A DNA stretch of 64,000 nucleotides from Clavibacter sp. VKM Ac-2873 (GCF_015351075.1 NZ_JADKRS010000003.1:62001-126000); one strand, 5' to 3'; shown: positions 24,631 to 33,731, counted from the stretch's first letter. Notes: generated by a model from the sequence alone, not told the origin. Program-made: numbers and translations.

Positions 24631-24907
24631 ACCGAGCGATGGACACGGGGGACGGCGTACGCCCCGGCCAGCTCGGCGTCATCAGCCGCCGGGGGGGGCG
24701 TGCCGCACCGGGCGTCCCGGCGCGACGACCACGGAACCGCGAACCCCGTCATGACGGGGAGGCACCTGCCACCCACGACGACGGGGACGCGACGCTCGGG
24801 CCCTCGGCGCCTTCCCCTACTGTGTGCGGCGCCGGATCCGGCGCTCTCGGCGGGGATTGCAAGTCCCGCTGGAGAGCATCCGCAGCACACGACAGAACGG
24901 GACAGCC

Positions 24908-25129
24908 ATGATGAGCAGCACCTCCCGCGTCACGACGACGCGATCCCTTCTCCTCCTCGGCGCGATGAGCGCCGCCATGATCCTCACCCCCATGTCCGCC
25001 CAGGCCTCGACCCCGAGGCTGGAGAGCACCAGCCTCCGCTACCACCACCAGGTCCGCCCCGACCCGTGCTACTCCGGGACCCCGACCTTCGAGTGGCCCC
25101 CGAGCGTCCACTGCGGACCCGACAACTAG
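24908..25129 (+). CDS. Small secreted peptide precursor with two cysteines
   Basis: 73 residues. A signal peptide of about 33 residues (basic start, LLLLGAMSAAMIL core, cleavage after AQA) leaves a mature peptide of about 40 residues rich in Pro, Ser and aromatic residues with two cysteines (PDPCYSG and VHCGPD) that could form one disulfide. No family recognised. A second ATG follows one codon later. A TACTGT box lies about 85 nt upstream and the leader contains a short GCGGGGA/TCCCGC hairpin. Directly after the stop is a 17-bp hairpin. It could be a secreted peptide effector, bacteriocin-like peptide or surface peptide. Confidence 0.65.
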   Translation: MMSSTSRVTTTRSLLLLGAMSAAMILTPMSAQASTPRLESTSLRYHHQVRPDPCYSGTPTFEWPPSVHCGPDN

Positions 25130-25136
25130 GCACGCC

Positions 25137-25176
25137 CCACGGCGCCGTCTTCAGCTACGTGAAGGCGGCGCCGTGG
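25137..25176 (+). terminator. Long 17-bp hairpin after the secreted peptide gene
   Basis: Arms 25137-25153 and 25160-25176 pair over 17 bp with one T-G wobble and a six-base loop (GCTACG), 7 nt after the stop codon. No U-tract follows. The following 200 bp (25177-25379) carries no gene I can support. Confidence 0.75.
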
Positions 25177-25379
25177 TGCGGTGGCGACGAACGTGCCGCT
25201 CCTGGAGAGCAGCAATGCGCACCAGCATCACGTCTCGCGCGGTGGAGTCTGAACCGAAATCCCGTGACGTAGCCAGTCTGCGTGAGGCGCGTCAGGGGCT
25301 CATCCGACCGTCACGTGAACTCGTGCCACCTATCGCACGATCGTCGCTGCGCCTGCGATCCGGAGCGGGCGCTTCCGCC

Positions 25380-26429
25380 CTACCTCGCCAGGCGCGGGAA
25401 CAGCGCCTCGGCGGCGGAGCGGTCCACCTCTCCGAGCCGCTCCGCCCCGGGGCCGTCATAGACGTCCAGCTCGTGGTCGAAGCGCGCGCTCCATTCCGGG
25501 TCGGCGTAGGGGAAGTCGCTCCCGTAGAGGATGTGACCCGGCTCCGCGAACGCGAGGAGCGACGGCAGGGACGTGGGCGACGCGGACAACGCGGTGTCGA
25601 AGTAGAACTTGCGCAGTCCCGCCTGGATGCCCTCCGGCGTGGTGCCGGGGTTGAACATCGCGGCGGCGCTGAAGCGGCTGGCCGCGTAGGGCAGGAACCC
25701 GCCCGCGTGCGAGAGGATCACGCGCAGGTCCGGGTGCCGGTCGAACACGCCGTGGGCGACGAGGTCCACGGCGGTGCGCGTCGTGTCGAACGGGAAGTCC
25801 AGCAGCGCCGTCGGCATCCCCGGCAGCTGCGCGATCGGCGGCGACGTGGGGTGCACGAAGACCACGGCCGAGCGCGCCGCGAGCTCCACCCACAGCGGCT
25901 CGTACGCGGGATCACCGAGGTAGCGCCCGTTCGCGTTCGACAGCAGGAGCACCCCGTCGGCGTGGAGCTCGTCGAGCGCCCGGACGGCCTCGGCGACCGC
26001 GCCGTCGAAGTCCGGCAGCGGCAGCACGGCGAAGTGCCCGAACCGGTCCGGCCGCGACCGGACCAGCTCGGCCTGGTAGTCGTTCAGGTCGCGCGCGAGC
26101 ACCCGGGCCGCGGCATCGTCACCGAAGTGGACGCCGGGTGCGCTCATCGACAGGATCCCGGTCTGGATGCCGGCCTCGTCCATCATCGCGATGGCCGCTT
26201 CGGGGTCCCATTCCGGCATCTGCCAGCCGCCGATCGTGCGCGGACCCCGTCGCGGTCCCGTGTCGCCGTTCGGCGCCCACGGATTCCACTGCGCGGATCC
26301 GCCCGATACGGCCGGGGCGCCCCCGGCCGACCCGGCCCCGCTCCCCATCGCCCGCTCTCCTGCCGCCTTCAGCGCCTCGAAGTAGAGGGGCGGGAGCAGG
26401 TGCTGGTGGACGTCGATCTTTCCTGGCAT
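25380..26429 (-). CDS. Amidohydrolase family protein (ACMSD-like decarboxylase/hydrolase)
   Basis: 349 residues, a metal-dependent TIM barrel. The metal site is visible: KIDVHQHLLPP at the start, the His in VVFVHPTSPP, the His in LSHAGGFLPY and the Asp in YGSDFPYADPEW. This arrangement matches amidohydrolase-2/ACMSD members (2-amino-3-carboxymuconate semialdehyde decarboxylase, gamma-resorcylate decarboxylase). GGAGGTT precedes the ATG. It follows the DUF3533-type membrane protein gene by 105 bp and may be co-transcribed. The substrate is probably an aromatic or ring-cleavage acid, by inference. Confidence 0.85.
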   Translation of the reverse strand: MPGKIDVHQHLLPPLYFEALKAAGERAMGSGAGSAGGAPAVSGGSAQWNPWAPNGDTGPRRGPRTIGGWQMPEWDPEAAIAMMDEAGIQTGILSMSAPGVHFGDDAAARVLARDLNDYQAELVRSRPDRFGHFAVLPLPDFDGAVAEAVRALDELHADGVLLLSNANGRYLGDPAYEPLWVELAARSAVVFVHPTSPPIAQLPGMPTALLDFPFDTTRTAVDLVAHGVFDRHPDLRVILSHAGGFLPYAASRFSAAAMFNPGTTPEGIQAGLRKFYFDTALSASPTSLPSLLAFAEPGHILYGSDFPYADPEWSARFDHELDVYDGPGAERLGEVDRSAAEALFPRLAR

Positions 26430-26534
26430 GTCAAGAACCTCCGATGGCGTTGATGGATGTCACGTGCGTGTGGTGCGGGTCATCGTCGTGATGGCCGCCG
26501 GTCAGGTGGAGCCGTGCTGCTGATCGCGTCGCGG

Positions 26535-27734
26535 TCAGGGTGACGGCGTGAGCGGAAGGTATTCCGAGCTGGTGGTGACGGCGGCGTGCGAGGCGTGGGC
26601 GGGCGAGGGCGCGGCCGACGCGCGGGTCCCCGGCTCGGGACGCCGTGCCTCCATCGCGCGGGCCGCGGCTTCCCGACGGGCGCGGATGAGCATGGCCGTC
26701 AGGGTCAGCAGGATGCCCGCGACCGCCCAGATCCCCAGCCGGATGATCGGAGCGGTCACGGCCGCGCCGTCGAAGTACTGGACCGACCGCAGGAGGTCGA
26801 GCGCGTCCCCCTGGGGGAAGACGTAGTAGAGCGTCTGGAAGAAGTCGTCGAGGACGTGGATCCCGAGCGGCCCACCGGAGGACGTGTTGCCCAAGATCAC
26901 CAGGGCGAGCGTCATGGCCAGCGCGGCGATGGTGCCGCCGAGGGCCGCGACTCCCGTCACCGCTCCTCCGATCGCGACACCCGTCAGCCAGAGGACCCCG
27001 AACACGCCCCAGGGGCCGACGGTCACGGCATCCAGCGCGGAGTCGATCCAGAGCGTGATCAGGCCGGCGAGCAGGCCGGAGTAGATGACGAGGACGACGC
27101 TGCGCTCGACGAACTTCGGCGCCGTGTCGACCGTGCCGAGGATGCGCCCGAACACCGTCGCGCCGAGAGCCGCGCCCAACCCCGCGAAGAGGATCGCGTA
27201 GAACTCGATCGATCCGACCGGGTCGTTCTCCGGCAGAGGGGCGAGGTCGGTGGTCTGGTTCGTGGACTGCGCCTTCGCCGCGATCGAGGCGCCGATGCCG
27301 GAGACCGCCTGGGCGACGGCGCGGCCCCCGCCGCTGGCGGTGTAGGTGGAGACCGTGCCGCCGGTACCCGGCGCGGGCAGGACGACAGCGCCGTCCACGT
27401 CCCGGTCGAGCACGGCGGCCTGGGCCTCCTCGGGGGAGGGCACCACGGTGAGCTCCAGCGACCCCTGCTGCTCGAGCGCGACGATCGTGTCGGCGTCGCC
27501 GGTCACCGCGAGGTGGATGTGGTTCGGCGTCGGGTCGCCGAACGCGGTCGAGTAGCTGACGAGCATCGCCATGGCGAGGAGCAGGATCGCGACCCCGCCG
27601 AGGATCAGGTTCCGGTAGCGATGGATGGAACCCGGCCCCTCCGACGTCAGCGCGCCTCCCGCGACCGCCGCCTCGAAGTCGGGGTGCTGCGGGGAGTCTC
27701 CGCGGCGATGTGCCGTCTCGGTCACGTGGGTCAT
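26535..27734 (-). CDS. Multi-pass membrane protein, ABC-2/DUF3533-like, probable efflux component
   Basis: 399 residues. A hydrophilic N-terminus is followed by helix 1 (ILGGVAILLLAMAMLVSYS), an external domain of about 140 residues (FGDPTPNHIHLAVTG..., YTASGGGRAVAQAVSGIG) and five or six C-terminal helices including GNTSSGGPLGIHVLDDFFQ. This is the layout of YhgE/Pip and SNG1-like (DUF3533) proteins. Two adjacent ATGs are possible starts; 27734 has better spacing from AAAGGA. It is divergent from a TetR regulator with a clear palindrome between them, typical of a repressed efflux gene. Confidence 0.78.
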   Translation of the reverse strand: MTHVTETAHRRGDSPQHPDFEAAVAGGALTSEGPGSIHRYRNLILGGVAILLLAMAMLVSYSTAFGDPTPNHIHLAVTGDADTIVALEQQGSLELTVVPSPEEAQAAVLDRDVDGAVVLPAPGTGGTVSTYTASGGGRAVAQAVSGIGASIAAKAQSTNQTTDLAPLPENDPVGSIEFYAILFAGLGAALGATVFGRILGTVDTAPKFVERSVVLVIYSGLLAGLITLWIDSALDAVTVGPWGVFGVLWLTGVAIGGAVTGVAALGGTIAALAMTLALVILGNTSSGGPLGIHVLDDFFQTLYYVFPQGDALDLLRSVQYFDGAAVTAPIIRLGIWAVAGILLTLTAMLIRARREAAARAMEARRPEPGTRASAAPSPAHASHAAVTTSSEYLPLTPSP

Positions 27735-27743
27735 CATGTCCTT

Positions 27744-27771
27744 TACAGTTGTCCAATAGATGACGACTGTA
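27744..27771 (+). promoter_or_regulatory. 28-bp TetR operator between efflux gene and its regulator
   Basis: Inverted repeat with 10-bp arms TACAGTTGTC (27744-27753) and GACGACTGTA (27762-27771), one mismatch, 8-bp spacer. It overlaps the minus-strand leader of the membrane protein gene and lies 32 bp before the tetR start. Confidence 0.75.
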
Positions 27772-27803
27772 CACACGGTCGGGGCCTCTGACAAGATGGA
27801 TGC

Positions 27804-28436
27804 ATGACGCAGGGAACGAGCGCATTGCCGGACGGCGCGTCCCGGGTCGACCCGCGGGTCGCCCGCACCCGCTCCGCCCTGATCCAGGCGCTCACGGCGC
27901 TGGTGTCCGAGGCCCCGAAGGGCACGGCGATCTCCATGAGCGCGGTGGCGCAGCGGGCGGGCTTCAGCCGGCAGGCGCTGCACAACCACTACGACAGCGT
28001 CGGCGACCTCGCGACGGATGCGTGGATCAGTCGGCTCCTCCAGGACTGCCCACCCGCCGCCGACGGCCCGGCGAACCTCGCACAGGCGCTCACCGACGCG
28101 GTCCGGGAGCACGGGGTCGAACCACTGCTGGCCGCCGGGCGCGCGGACCGCGAGTTCTTCGACAAGCTCCGGGCCATCCCGCGCGGGGAGCGCGTCGCCG
28201 AGGTCATCGCGGCGGTGGTGAGCACCTGGTTGATGGAGTCGCACCATGACGACGCCTCGCCGGGGATCGCCCTCACCGCTGACGCACGGACCTTCGCGAT
28301 CGGCGGGATGGTCGCGCTCGTGTCGACCTGGCAGATGGCGGACGCGCCGCCGAGCACGGCCCAGCAGGTCGCGACGCTCCGCGCGTTCGCCGCCGCGACC
28401 GCGGCCGCCACCGCGACCGCGACCGCGTCCGACTAG
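27804..28436 (+). CDS. TetR-family transcriptional regulator
   Basis: 210 residues. The helix-turn-helix is AISMSAVAQRAGFSRQALHN at about 37-56 within an N-terminal domain starting VDPRVARTRSALIQAL; the ligand-binding helices follow. CAAGAT lies exactly 6 nt before the ATG (leaderless). It is divergent from the DUF3533-type membrane protein and probably represses it through the 28-bp palindrome. The tail is a run of Ala/Thr residues. Confidence 0.9.
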   Translation: MTQGTSALPDGASRVDPRVARTRSALIQALTALVSEAPKGTAISMSAVAQRAGFSRQALHNHYDSVGDLATDAWISRLLQDCPPAADGPANLAQALTDAVREHGVEPLLAAGRADREFFDKLRAIPRGERVAEVIAAVVSTWLMESHHDDASPGIALTADARTFAIGGMVALVSTWQMADAPPSTAQQVATLRAFAAATAAATATATASD

Positions 28437-28508
28437 ACGGCGGGGACGTCAGGGCCCCTGAGCCGCACGCCGACCCGCCCGAGCCGCGGAGCCCGGGCGG
28501 GACGTGCG

Positions 28509-29174
28509 TCAGGCGTCGTAGGCGACGTAGTGCAGCTCGGCGTCCCGTCGCTCGTCGTGGAGCGTGACGTACGCCTGCGCGATGACGTCGGGCTCGGCAT
28601 CCGGGCGACCGCCGCCGATCAGCGCGGTGATGGCGACGAACGCGACGTAGACCCCGCGCTCCGCGAGGGCGGCGTGGAGGTTCAGCGTCCAGTTCCGCAG
28701 TCCCGCCGCGGCGATGTTGATGTTGCCGCGGGCCGGCGTGGGCGCGAGCGAGCCACCGCCCGTGGTCACGATGACCGTCCCGGAACCCGCGGCGATCATG
28801 TCCGGCAGCACGGCGCCGATGGCCGCCACGGCACCGCCCAGGTAGAAGTCGATCTGCGGCTGCAGGTTCTCCATCGTCACGTCCAGCGCGTCGACCGACT
28901 CCAGAGCGCGATCCGCCGGGGAGAACTCGAGCACGTCGATCGGACCGAGCTCGTCGCGGATCGAACGGAGCGCGTCCCTGACCGTGTCGGGCTGGGTGAT
29001 GTCGGCCGTGAAGCCCCGGGCGGTGATGCCATCGGCACCGAGCGTGCGCTCCAGGCCGTCCAGCTTGGACCGGTCGCGCGCCACGAGTGCGACGTCGAAG
29101 CCCTTCCGCCCGAAGGCCCGCGCGATCTCGAGGCCGAGTCCCGGCCCCGCTCCGATGATGGTGATGAGGGGCAT
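28509..29174 (-). CDS. SDR-like Rossmann-fold protein lacking the catalytic Tyr-x3-Lys
   Basis: 221 residues. The cofactor loop is IIGAGPGLGLEIARAFGRKG and the general SDR order is kept, but where Tyr-x3-Lys is expected the sequence reads RGNINIAAAGLRNW, so both catalytic residues are absent; Ser may be in TTGGGSL. It may be a binding protein or an atypical reductase. GGAAGGA precedes the ATG at 29174. It is divergent from a TetR gene; two identical-type operators lie between them, so it is the likely target. Confidence 0.8.
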   Translation of the reverse strand: MPLITIIGAGPGLGLEIARAFGRKGFDVALVARDRSKLDGLERTLGADGITARGFTADITQPDTVRDALRSIRDELGPIDVLEFSPADRALESVDALDVTMENLQPQIDFYLGGAVAAIGAVLPDMIAAGSGTVIVTTGGGSLAPTPARGNINIAAAGLRNWTLNLHAALAERGVYVAFVAITALIGGGRPDAEPDVIAQAYVTLHDERRDAELHYVAYDA

Positions 29175-29226
29175 GATGCGTCCTTCCCGTGGCGCGCTGC
29201 CGAGCCACGTGTCCTGATGCGATAAG

Positions 29227-29275
29227 TTGAGTAGGTCCTCAAGTGCGCTCGAGCCTATGTTGAGGATGCCCTCAA
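29227..29275 (+). promoter_or_regulatory. Twin TTGAG-N6-CTCAA operators
   Basis: Two 16-bp palindromes, TTGAGTAGGTCCTCAA (29227-29242) and TTGAGGATGCCCTCAA (29260-29275), 33 bp apart start to start (about three helical turns). They sit between the divergent SDR-like and TetR genes and are the evident TetR sites. Confidence 0.8.
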
Positions 29276-29292
29276 GATCAAGTGGAGCCCCC

Positions 29293-29862
29293 ATGAGTCC
29301 TGCACCCGGCCTGCGCCGAGACGCTCAGGCGAACGTCGAGAAGCTGCGCGCTGCCGCCGTGGCGGTGTTCACCGCACGAGGGCTGTCCGCTCCGCTGGAG
29401 GACATCGCCCGAGAAGCCGGCGTGAGCATCGGGACGCTCTACAACCGCATCGGCTCCCGGGACCAGCTCATCGACGCCGTCGTGCCGGACATCGCCGGCG
29501 CGAAGCTCGCGTCGCTCCGGGACCGGACCTTGGCCGAGGGCTCCCCGCGCGCGCGGCTGGAGACCTTCATCGCGGAGATGATCGATCTGCAGCGCAGCGA
29601 TCCCGCCATGAACGACGCGATGCTCCGCCGCTATCCCGACGCGGTGCTCCTCATCAGCGCGTGCGAACGGTCCATGGCCCTCGGGGCGAAGCTCGTCGAC
29701 GACGCCCACGACGCCGGCGTGCTCTCGCCCGATTTCACGACGGATGACCTCATGAGCGTGCTGTGGATGGCCGGGATGGCCAGCCACGACCCCACCGCGC
29801 CGGACGGATGGCGTCGCGTCGTCGACCGCAGCATCGCTGCGGCCTGGATCGCCGGGAGCTGA
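29293..29862 (+). CDS. TetR-family transcriptional regulator
   Basis: 189 residues. The helix-turn-helix covers about 14-60 (VEKLRAAAVAVFTARGLSAP, then IAREAGVSIGTLYNRIGSRD). The C-terminal domain resembles the SbtR/KstR2-like group, with RSDPAMNDAMLRRYP. The ATG at 29293 lies after both operators, so the protein probably controls itself as well as the divergent SDR-like gene. Confidence 0.9.
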   Translation: MSPAPGLRRDAQANVEKLRAAAVAVFTARGLSAPLEDIAREAGVSIGTLYNRIGSRDQLIDAVVPDIAGAKLASLRDRTLAEGSPRARLETFIAEMIDLQRSDPAMNDAMLRRYPDAVLLISACERSMALGAKLVDDAHDAGVLSPDFTTDDLMSVLWMAGMASHDPTAPDGWRRVVDRSIAAAWIAGS

Positions 29863-29962
29863 CACCGGCCTCCGCGAGCACCCGCCCAGCCGGGCGATGC
29901 GTTCGCCCAGGATGCGCGCTCGCGGACGACCACGGGGCGTCGTCCCCTCGTACCCTTCATCC

Positions 29963-30622
29963 ATGCCCGTCTTCCTCGACCTCGACAACACCCTCGTCGA
30001 CCGGGATGACGCCTTCGCCTCGTGGGTCGGGGGCGCGGTTCGCACGTGGGGTGGCGACGAGAGCGACGCTCGGTGGCTCATCGACGCCGACAGGAGCGGC
30101 TACACCCCCCGGCGAGAACTGGCGCGGATGATCCAGGAGAGGCTCACCCCGCCCCTGTCGACCGATGCCATCGTCGACCAGCTCCTCTACGAGCACGTCG
30201 CTCTGATCGCGTGCTACCCGGGGGTGGTCGATGAGCTGGAACGACTGACCCGCGCCGGCGTCGCGCTCGTCGTCGTCACGAACGGCGAGTCCACGCAGCA
30301 GAGGATGAAGCTGCGGCTCACCGGGCTCGACCGCCTGGTGATGGACAGCGTCATCTCCGGAGAGCTCGGAGCCAATAAGCCCGATCGGCCGATGTTCGAC
30401 GCCGCTCGAGCCGCCGTGCCCGACGACGGCTTCGCGTGGATGGTCGGTGACCATGTCACGGCTGACATCGCCGGCGCCCGCGCCGCGGGTTGCTCGACCG
30501 CATGGGTGAGCCACGGTAGGCCGTGGCCGGAGACGTGGACACCCGACCTCATGGCGAGCCAGCCCGGCGATGTCCTGAGCCGTGTACGCGACCGCCTGCT
30601 TCGGCGTAGCGTCACGCGCTGA
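29963..30622 (+). CDS. HAD-family hydrolase (phosphatase)
   Basis: 219 residues. HAD motif I is VFLDLDNTLVDRDDAF with the nucleophile Asp at residue 5, motif II VVVTNGES, motif III with Lys in GANKPDRPMFDAA, and motif IV WMVGDHVTADIAGA. The helical cap between motifs I and II places it in subclass I. A TACCCT box exactly 6 nt before the ATG at 29963 fixes the start. It probably dephosphorylates a small metabolite. Confidence 0.92.
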   Translation: MPVFLDLDNTLVDRDDAFASWVGGAVRTWGGDESDARWLIDADRSGYTPRRELARMIQERLTPPLSTDAIVDQLLYEHVALIACYPGVVDELERLTRAGVALVVVTNGESTQQRMKLRLTGLDRLVMDSVISGELGANKPDRPMFDAARAAVPDDGFAWMVGDHVTADIAGARAAGCSTAWVSHGRPWPETWTPDLMASQPGDVLSRVRDRLLRRSVTR

Positions 30623-30837
30623 GCTCCCCTCCGACGGCAGGGCCATGGGACGGACGGCTCCCCTCATGGGAGGCGTCCGGCAGGGGCCGGCCACCGGACG
30701 CCGGAGGTGGCCGACGCACGACCGTGCCGTCCGGAGCGCCGCCCGTCTCGATGGACCGGTCCGGTGGAGGGTCCGCTGAAGGGGGTGGGATGCGGCACCC
30801 TCCGCGGCCTCCCCGGGCACCATCCCCTGACACGGAA

Positions 30838-30875
30838 CGGCGGCGGGCGGCCCCCTCGGGAGCCGGCCGCCGCCG
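30838..30875 (-). terminator. GC-rich hairpin after ppc
   Basis: CGGCGGCGG (30838-30846) pairs with CCGCCGCCG (30867-30875), extended by partial pairing inward. It lies 20 nt beyond the ppc stop. The rest of the 272-bp gap (30623-30894) shows no gene. Confidence 0.65.
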
Positions 30876-30894
30876 TGTCTCGTGCGGGCGCGGA

Positions 30895-33627
30895 TCAGCC
30901 CGTGTTCTGCAGGCCCGCCGCGATGCCGTTGACGGTGAGGAGCAGGAGCCGGTGGTCCGGATCCGTCGGGTCGGCCTGGCCGGGCGCGCCCTGGCCCGCC
31001 GCATCGGAGGCCGGCCTGCGCAGCGCGCGGAGGGCGCGGAGCTGGAGCAGCGAGAGCGCGTCGACGTACGGGCTGCGCAGGCGCACCGCGCGGCGCAGCA
31101 CCGGTCGCCCCTCGAGGATCTCGTCGCGGCCGGTCGCCTTCCGCACCCACTCGCGCGTCAGCTCCATCTCCTCCGTGACGAGCGCCGCGAGATCCGGCCG
31201 GTCGCCGAGCGCGAGGTAGCGCTCCGCGAGGCGGCCGTCGGTCTTGGCGAGCGACATCTCGACGTTGTCGATCATCGACGTGAACAGCGGCCACTCCTCG
31301 TACGCCTTCCGGAGCACCGCCTCGTCCCCGACGGCGGCCAGCGCGGATCCGAGGCCGAACCAGCCCGTGAGGTTGATGCGCGCCTGCGTCCACGCGAACA
31401 CCCACGGGATCGCCCGCAGGTCCTCGAGCGACTCGACCGAGAGGCCGCGGCGGGCGGGCCGCGAGCCGAGCGCGAGCAGCCCGATCTCCTCCATGGGCGT
31501 GACCTGCGCGAACCACGGCGCGAAGCCGGGCGCCTTCACGAGCTCGAAGAAGCGGGCACGCGAGGCCTCGTCCATCGTGCGGACCATCTCGGCGGACCCC
31601 TGCGCGGCGACCGCGTTGCGCTCCTCGTTCGAGGGCGCGGACGCGAGCAGCGTGGCCGCGGCCATCTGCTCGATGTGGCGGGCGGCGATGCGCTTGTCGC
31701 CGTAGTGGGCGAAGATCACCTCGCCCTGCTCGGTGAGCTTGAAGCGGCCGTCGACGGATCCCGGCGGCTGGGCCCGCACGGCGCGGTCGGCCGGTCCGCC
31801 GCCCCGGCCGAGGGCGCCGCCGCGGCCGTGGAAGAGCGTGAGCTCGATGTCGTTCTCGCGCGCCCAGGCGGCGATGCGGGCCTGCGCGTCGAACAGCGCG
31901 AAGGTGGCGGACACCGGCCCGACGTCCTTCGAGGAGTCGGAGTAGCCGAGCATGACCTCGAGCTTCCGGCCGGTGGCGGCGAGACGCGCCGCGACCTGGG
32001 GCAGCCGGATCATGCCGTCGAGGATCTCGGTGCTCGCGTTCAGGTCCGCGAACGTCTCGAACAGCGGGATGACGTCGAGCACGGGCGCCTCCTCCGCGGA
32101 GCCGAGCGCCAGCGCGGCCAGCTCGTGCACCGTGCGGATGTCGTCGGCCGACTGCGTGAACGAGACGATGAAGCGGGAGAACGGCGGGACGCCGTGGCGC
32201 TCCTGGAGGCGGGCGAGCGTGCGGAACACGTCGAGCACCTCGACCGTCATGGGCGCGAGCTCGGGGGCCTGATCGCCGGAGGCGTCGGCCGAGGCCACGG
32301 CGAGCACCTCGCGGAGCGCCTCGCGGTGCACCTGCGAGTGCTGCCGCACCTCCATCTCGGCGAGGTGGAAGCCGAAGGTCTCGGCCTGCCAGACGAGGCC
32401 CTGCAGCTCGCCGCCCGCGATGCGGTGCGCACCCGCGCTGCGGAGCGAGGCCTGCAGCACCCGGAGGTCGGCGAGCAGCTCGGCGGCGGACGGATAGGCG
32501 ATGGGGTCGTCGTGGCGCTCGCGCGTGGCGGCGAGGCGGCCGGCGATGACGAGGAGCACGCGGCGGTGCAGCTCGGCCGGGGCGCGCGTGCCGATGCGGG
32601 CGGTGAGGTGCGGCGCGAGCGCGTCCTGCGCGGCGGCGAGCTCCCGCAGCTCGGCGCTCGGCGGGGTGTCCGCGTCGCCGAGCGTGAGCGAGCGGCCGAC
32701 GCGGAGGGCGACGCGCTCGAGCCCGAGCAGGATGTGCTCGCTGGCGATGCCCGCGGCCTCCTCGGTGACCGCCGCGGTGACGTACGGGTTGCCGTCGCGA
32801 TCCGCCGCGATCCAGTTGCCGAGCCGGAAGAAGGCGGGCGCCACGGCGTCGCGCACGCCGGCCTCGTCGCCGAGCAGCCAGTCGTCGAGCAGGCGGTAGA
32901 CGCGCGGGACGACCTCGAACAGCGTCTGGTCGAAGACGCCCATCGCGGTGCGGACCTCGTCGAGCGGGGTGGGCCGCGTGGTGCGCAGCGGCGACGTGCG
33001 CCACAGGCCGTCGATCTCCTCGAGCAGCCGCCGGTCGACGTCCTGGCCCGTGAGGGTGCCCGCCATGGCGCCGTCGCGTTCGGTGAGCAGGTCGCCGATG
33101 CGGCGGATCCCCGTGGCCACCGCCCGGCGCCGGGCCTCGGTGGGGTGCGCCGTGAGCACCGGGTGGAAGCGCATCGCGCCGAGGCGGCGCATGGCCTCCT
33201 CGCGGCCGAGCTCCGCGGTGAGCGTGCCGACCGCGTCCGGGATGGAGTCGGGCACGAAGCCCGAAGCCGCCTCGCGCTCGCGGAGGACGCGCACGCGGTG
33301 GTGCTCCTCGGCGAGGTTCGCGAGGTGGAAGTAGCAGGTGAACGCGCGGGCGACCTGCTCGGCGCGCTCGGGCGTGAACGTGGCGACGAGCCGCTCGGCG
33401 TCGTCGATGGAGGCGTCGCGCGCGCTCTCGTACGCGTCGATGACGAGCTCGCGGAGCCGCTCCACGTCGTCCAGCAGGTCCTGGCCGCCGGACTCGCGGA
33501 GCACCTGGCCGAGCAGCCCTCCGAGGTGGCTGACGTCGGAGCGGAGCGCCGGCTCGACGGCGTCGCGCGTGCCGTCGCGGGTGGAGTCGTGCTCGAGGGG
33601 AAGCGGCTTCTTCGGGGGAGTCGTCAC
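30895..33627 (-). CDS. ppc: Phosphoenolpyruvate carboxylase
   Basis: 910 residues, full length for bacterial PEPC. The catalytic His lies in RFHPVLTAHPTEARRRAV (H161), the second motif GRGGALGRGGGP in the middle third, and the protein ends in QNTG, the invariant PEPC C-terminus. It makes oxaloacetate from PEP and bicarbonate to refill the TCA cycle. The GTG at 33627 has TATCCT 7 nt upstream, a leaderless-type start, and the homology begins shortly after. It stands alone, with a hairpin terminator downstream. Confidence 0.97.
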   Translation of the reverse strand: MTTPPKKPLPLEHDSTRDGTRDAVEPALRSDVSHLGGLLGQVLRESGGQDLLDDVERLRELVIDAYESARDASIDDAERLVATFTPERAEQVARAFTCYFHLANLAEEHHRVRVLREREAASGFVPDSIPDAVGTLTAELGREEAMRRLGAMRFHPVLTAHPTEARRRAVATGIRRIGDLLTERDGAMAGTLTGQDVDRRLLEEIDGLWRTSPLRTTRPTPLDEVRTAMGVFDQTLFEVVPRVYRLLDDWLLGDEAGVRDAVAPAFFRLGNWIAADRDGNPYVTAAVTEEAAGIASEHILLGLERVALRVGRSLTLGDADTPPSAELRELAAAQDALAPHLTARIGTRAPAELHRRVLLVIAGRLAATRERHDDPIAYPSAAELLADLRVLQASLRSAGAHRIAGGELQGLVWQAETFGFHLAEMEVRQHSQVHREALREVLAVASADASGDQAPELAPMTVEVLDVFRTLARLQERHGVPPFSRFIVSFTQSADDIRTVHELAALALGSAEEAPVLDVIPLFETFADLNASTEILDGMIRLPQVAARLAATGRKLEVMLGYSDSSKDVGPVSATFALFDAQARIAAWARENDIELTLFHGRGGALGRGGGPADRAVRAQPPGSVDGRFKLTEQGEVIFAHYGDKRIAARHIEQMAAATLLASAPSNEERNAVAAQGSAEMVRTMDEASRARFFELVKAPGFAPWFAQVTPMEEIGLLALGSRPARRGLSVESLEDLRAIPWVFAWTQARINLTGWFGLGSALAAVGDEAVLRKAYEEWPLFTSMIDNVEMSLAKTDGRLAERYLALGDRPDLAALVTEEMELTREWVRKATGRDEILEGRPVLRRAVRLRSPYVDALSLLQLRALRALRRPASDAAGQGAPGQADPTDPDHRLLLLTVNGIAAGLQNTG

Positions 33628-33731
33628 GGTGTCGAGGATACGGAAGCCGCGCGGCGGATCCTGCGCATGACGTCCGGGGACGCGTCCTCCGGCCGCGGAT
33701 CCGGCCGTGGCGGGGACCCGCGGGGGACGGA

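Noticed and set aside
24689-24698. Run of G near 24.69 kb as a phase-variable element
   Set aside because: It is only 8 G, lies between genes, and has no promoter or frame that it could switch.
25177-25379. A short gene or remnant between the peptide gene and the amidohydrolase
   Set aside because: Frames here show no recognisable domain, ribosome site or start that fits; I treat it as spacer.
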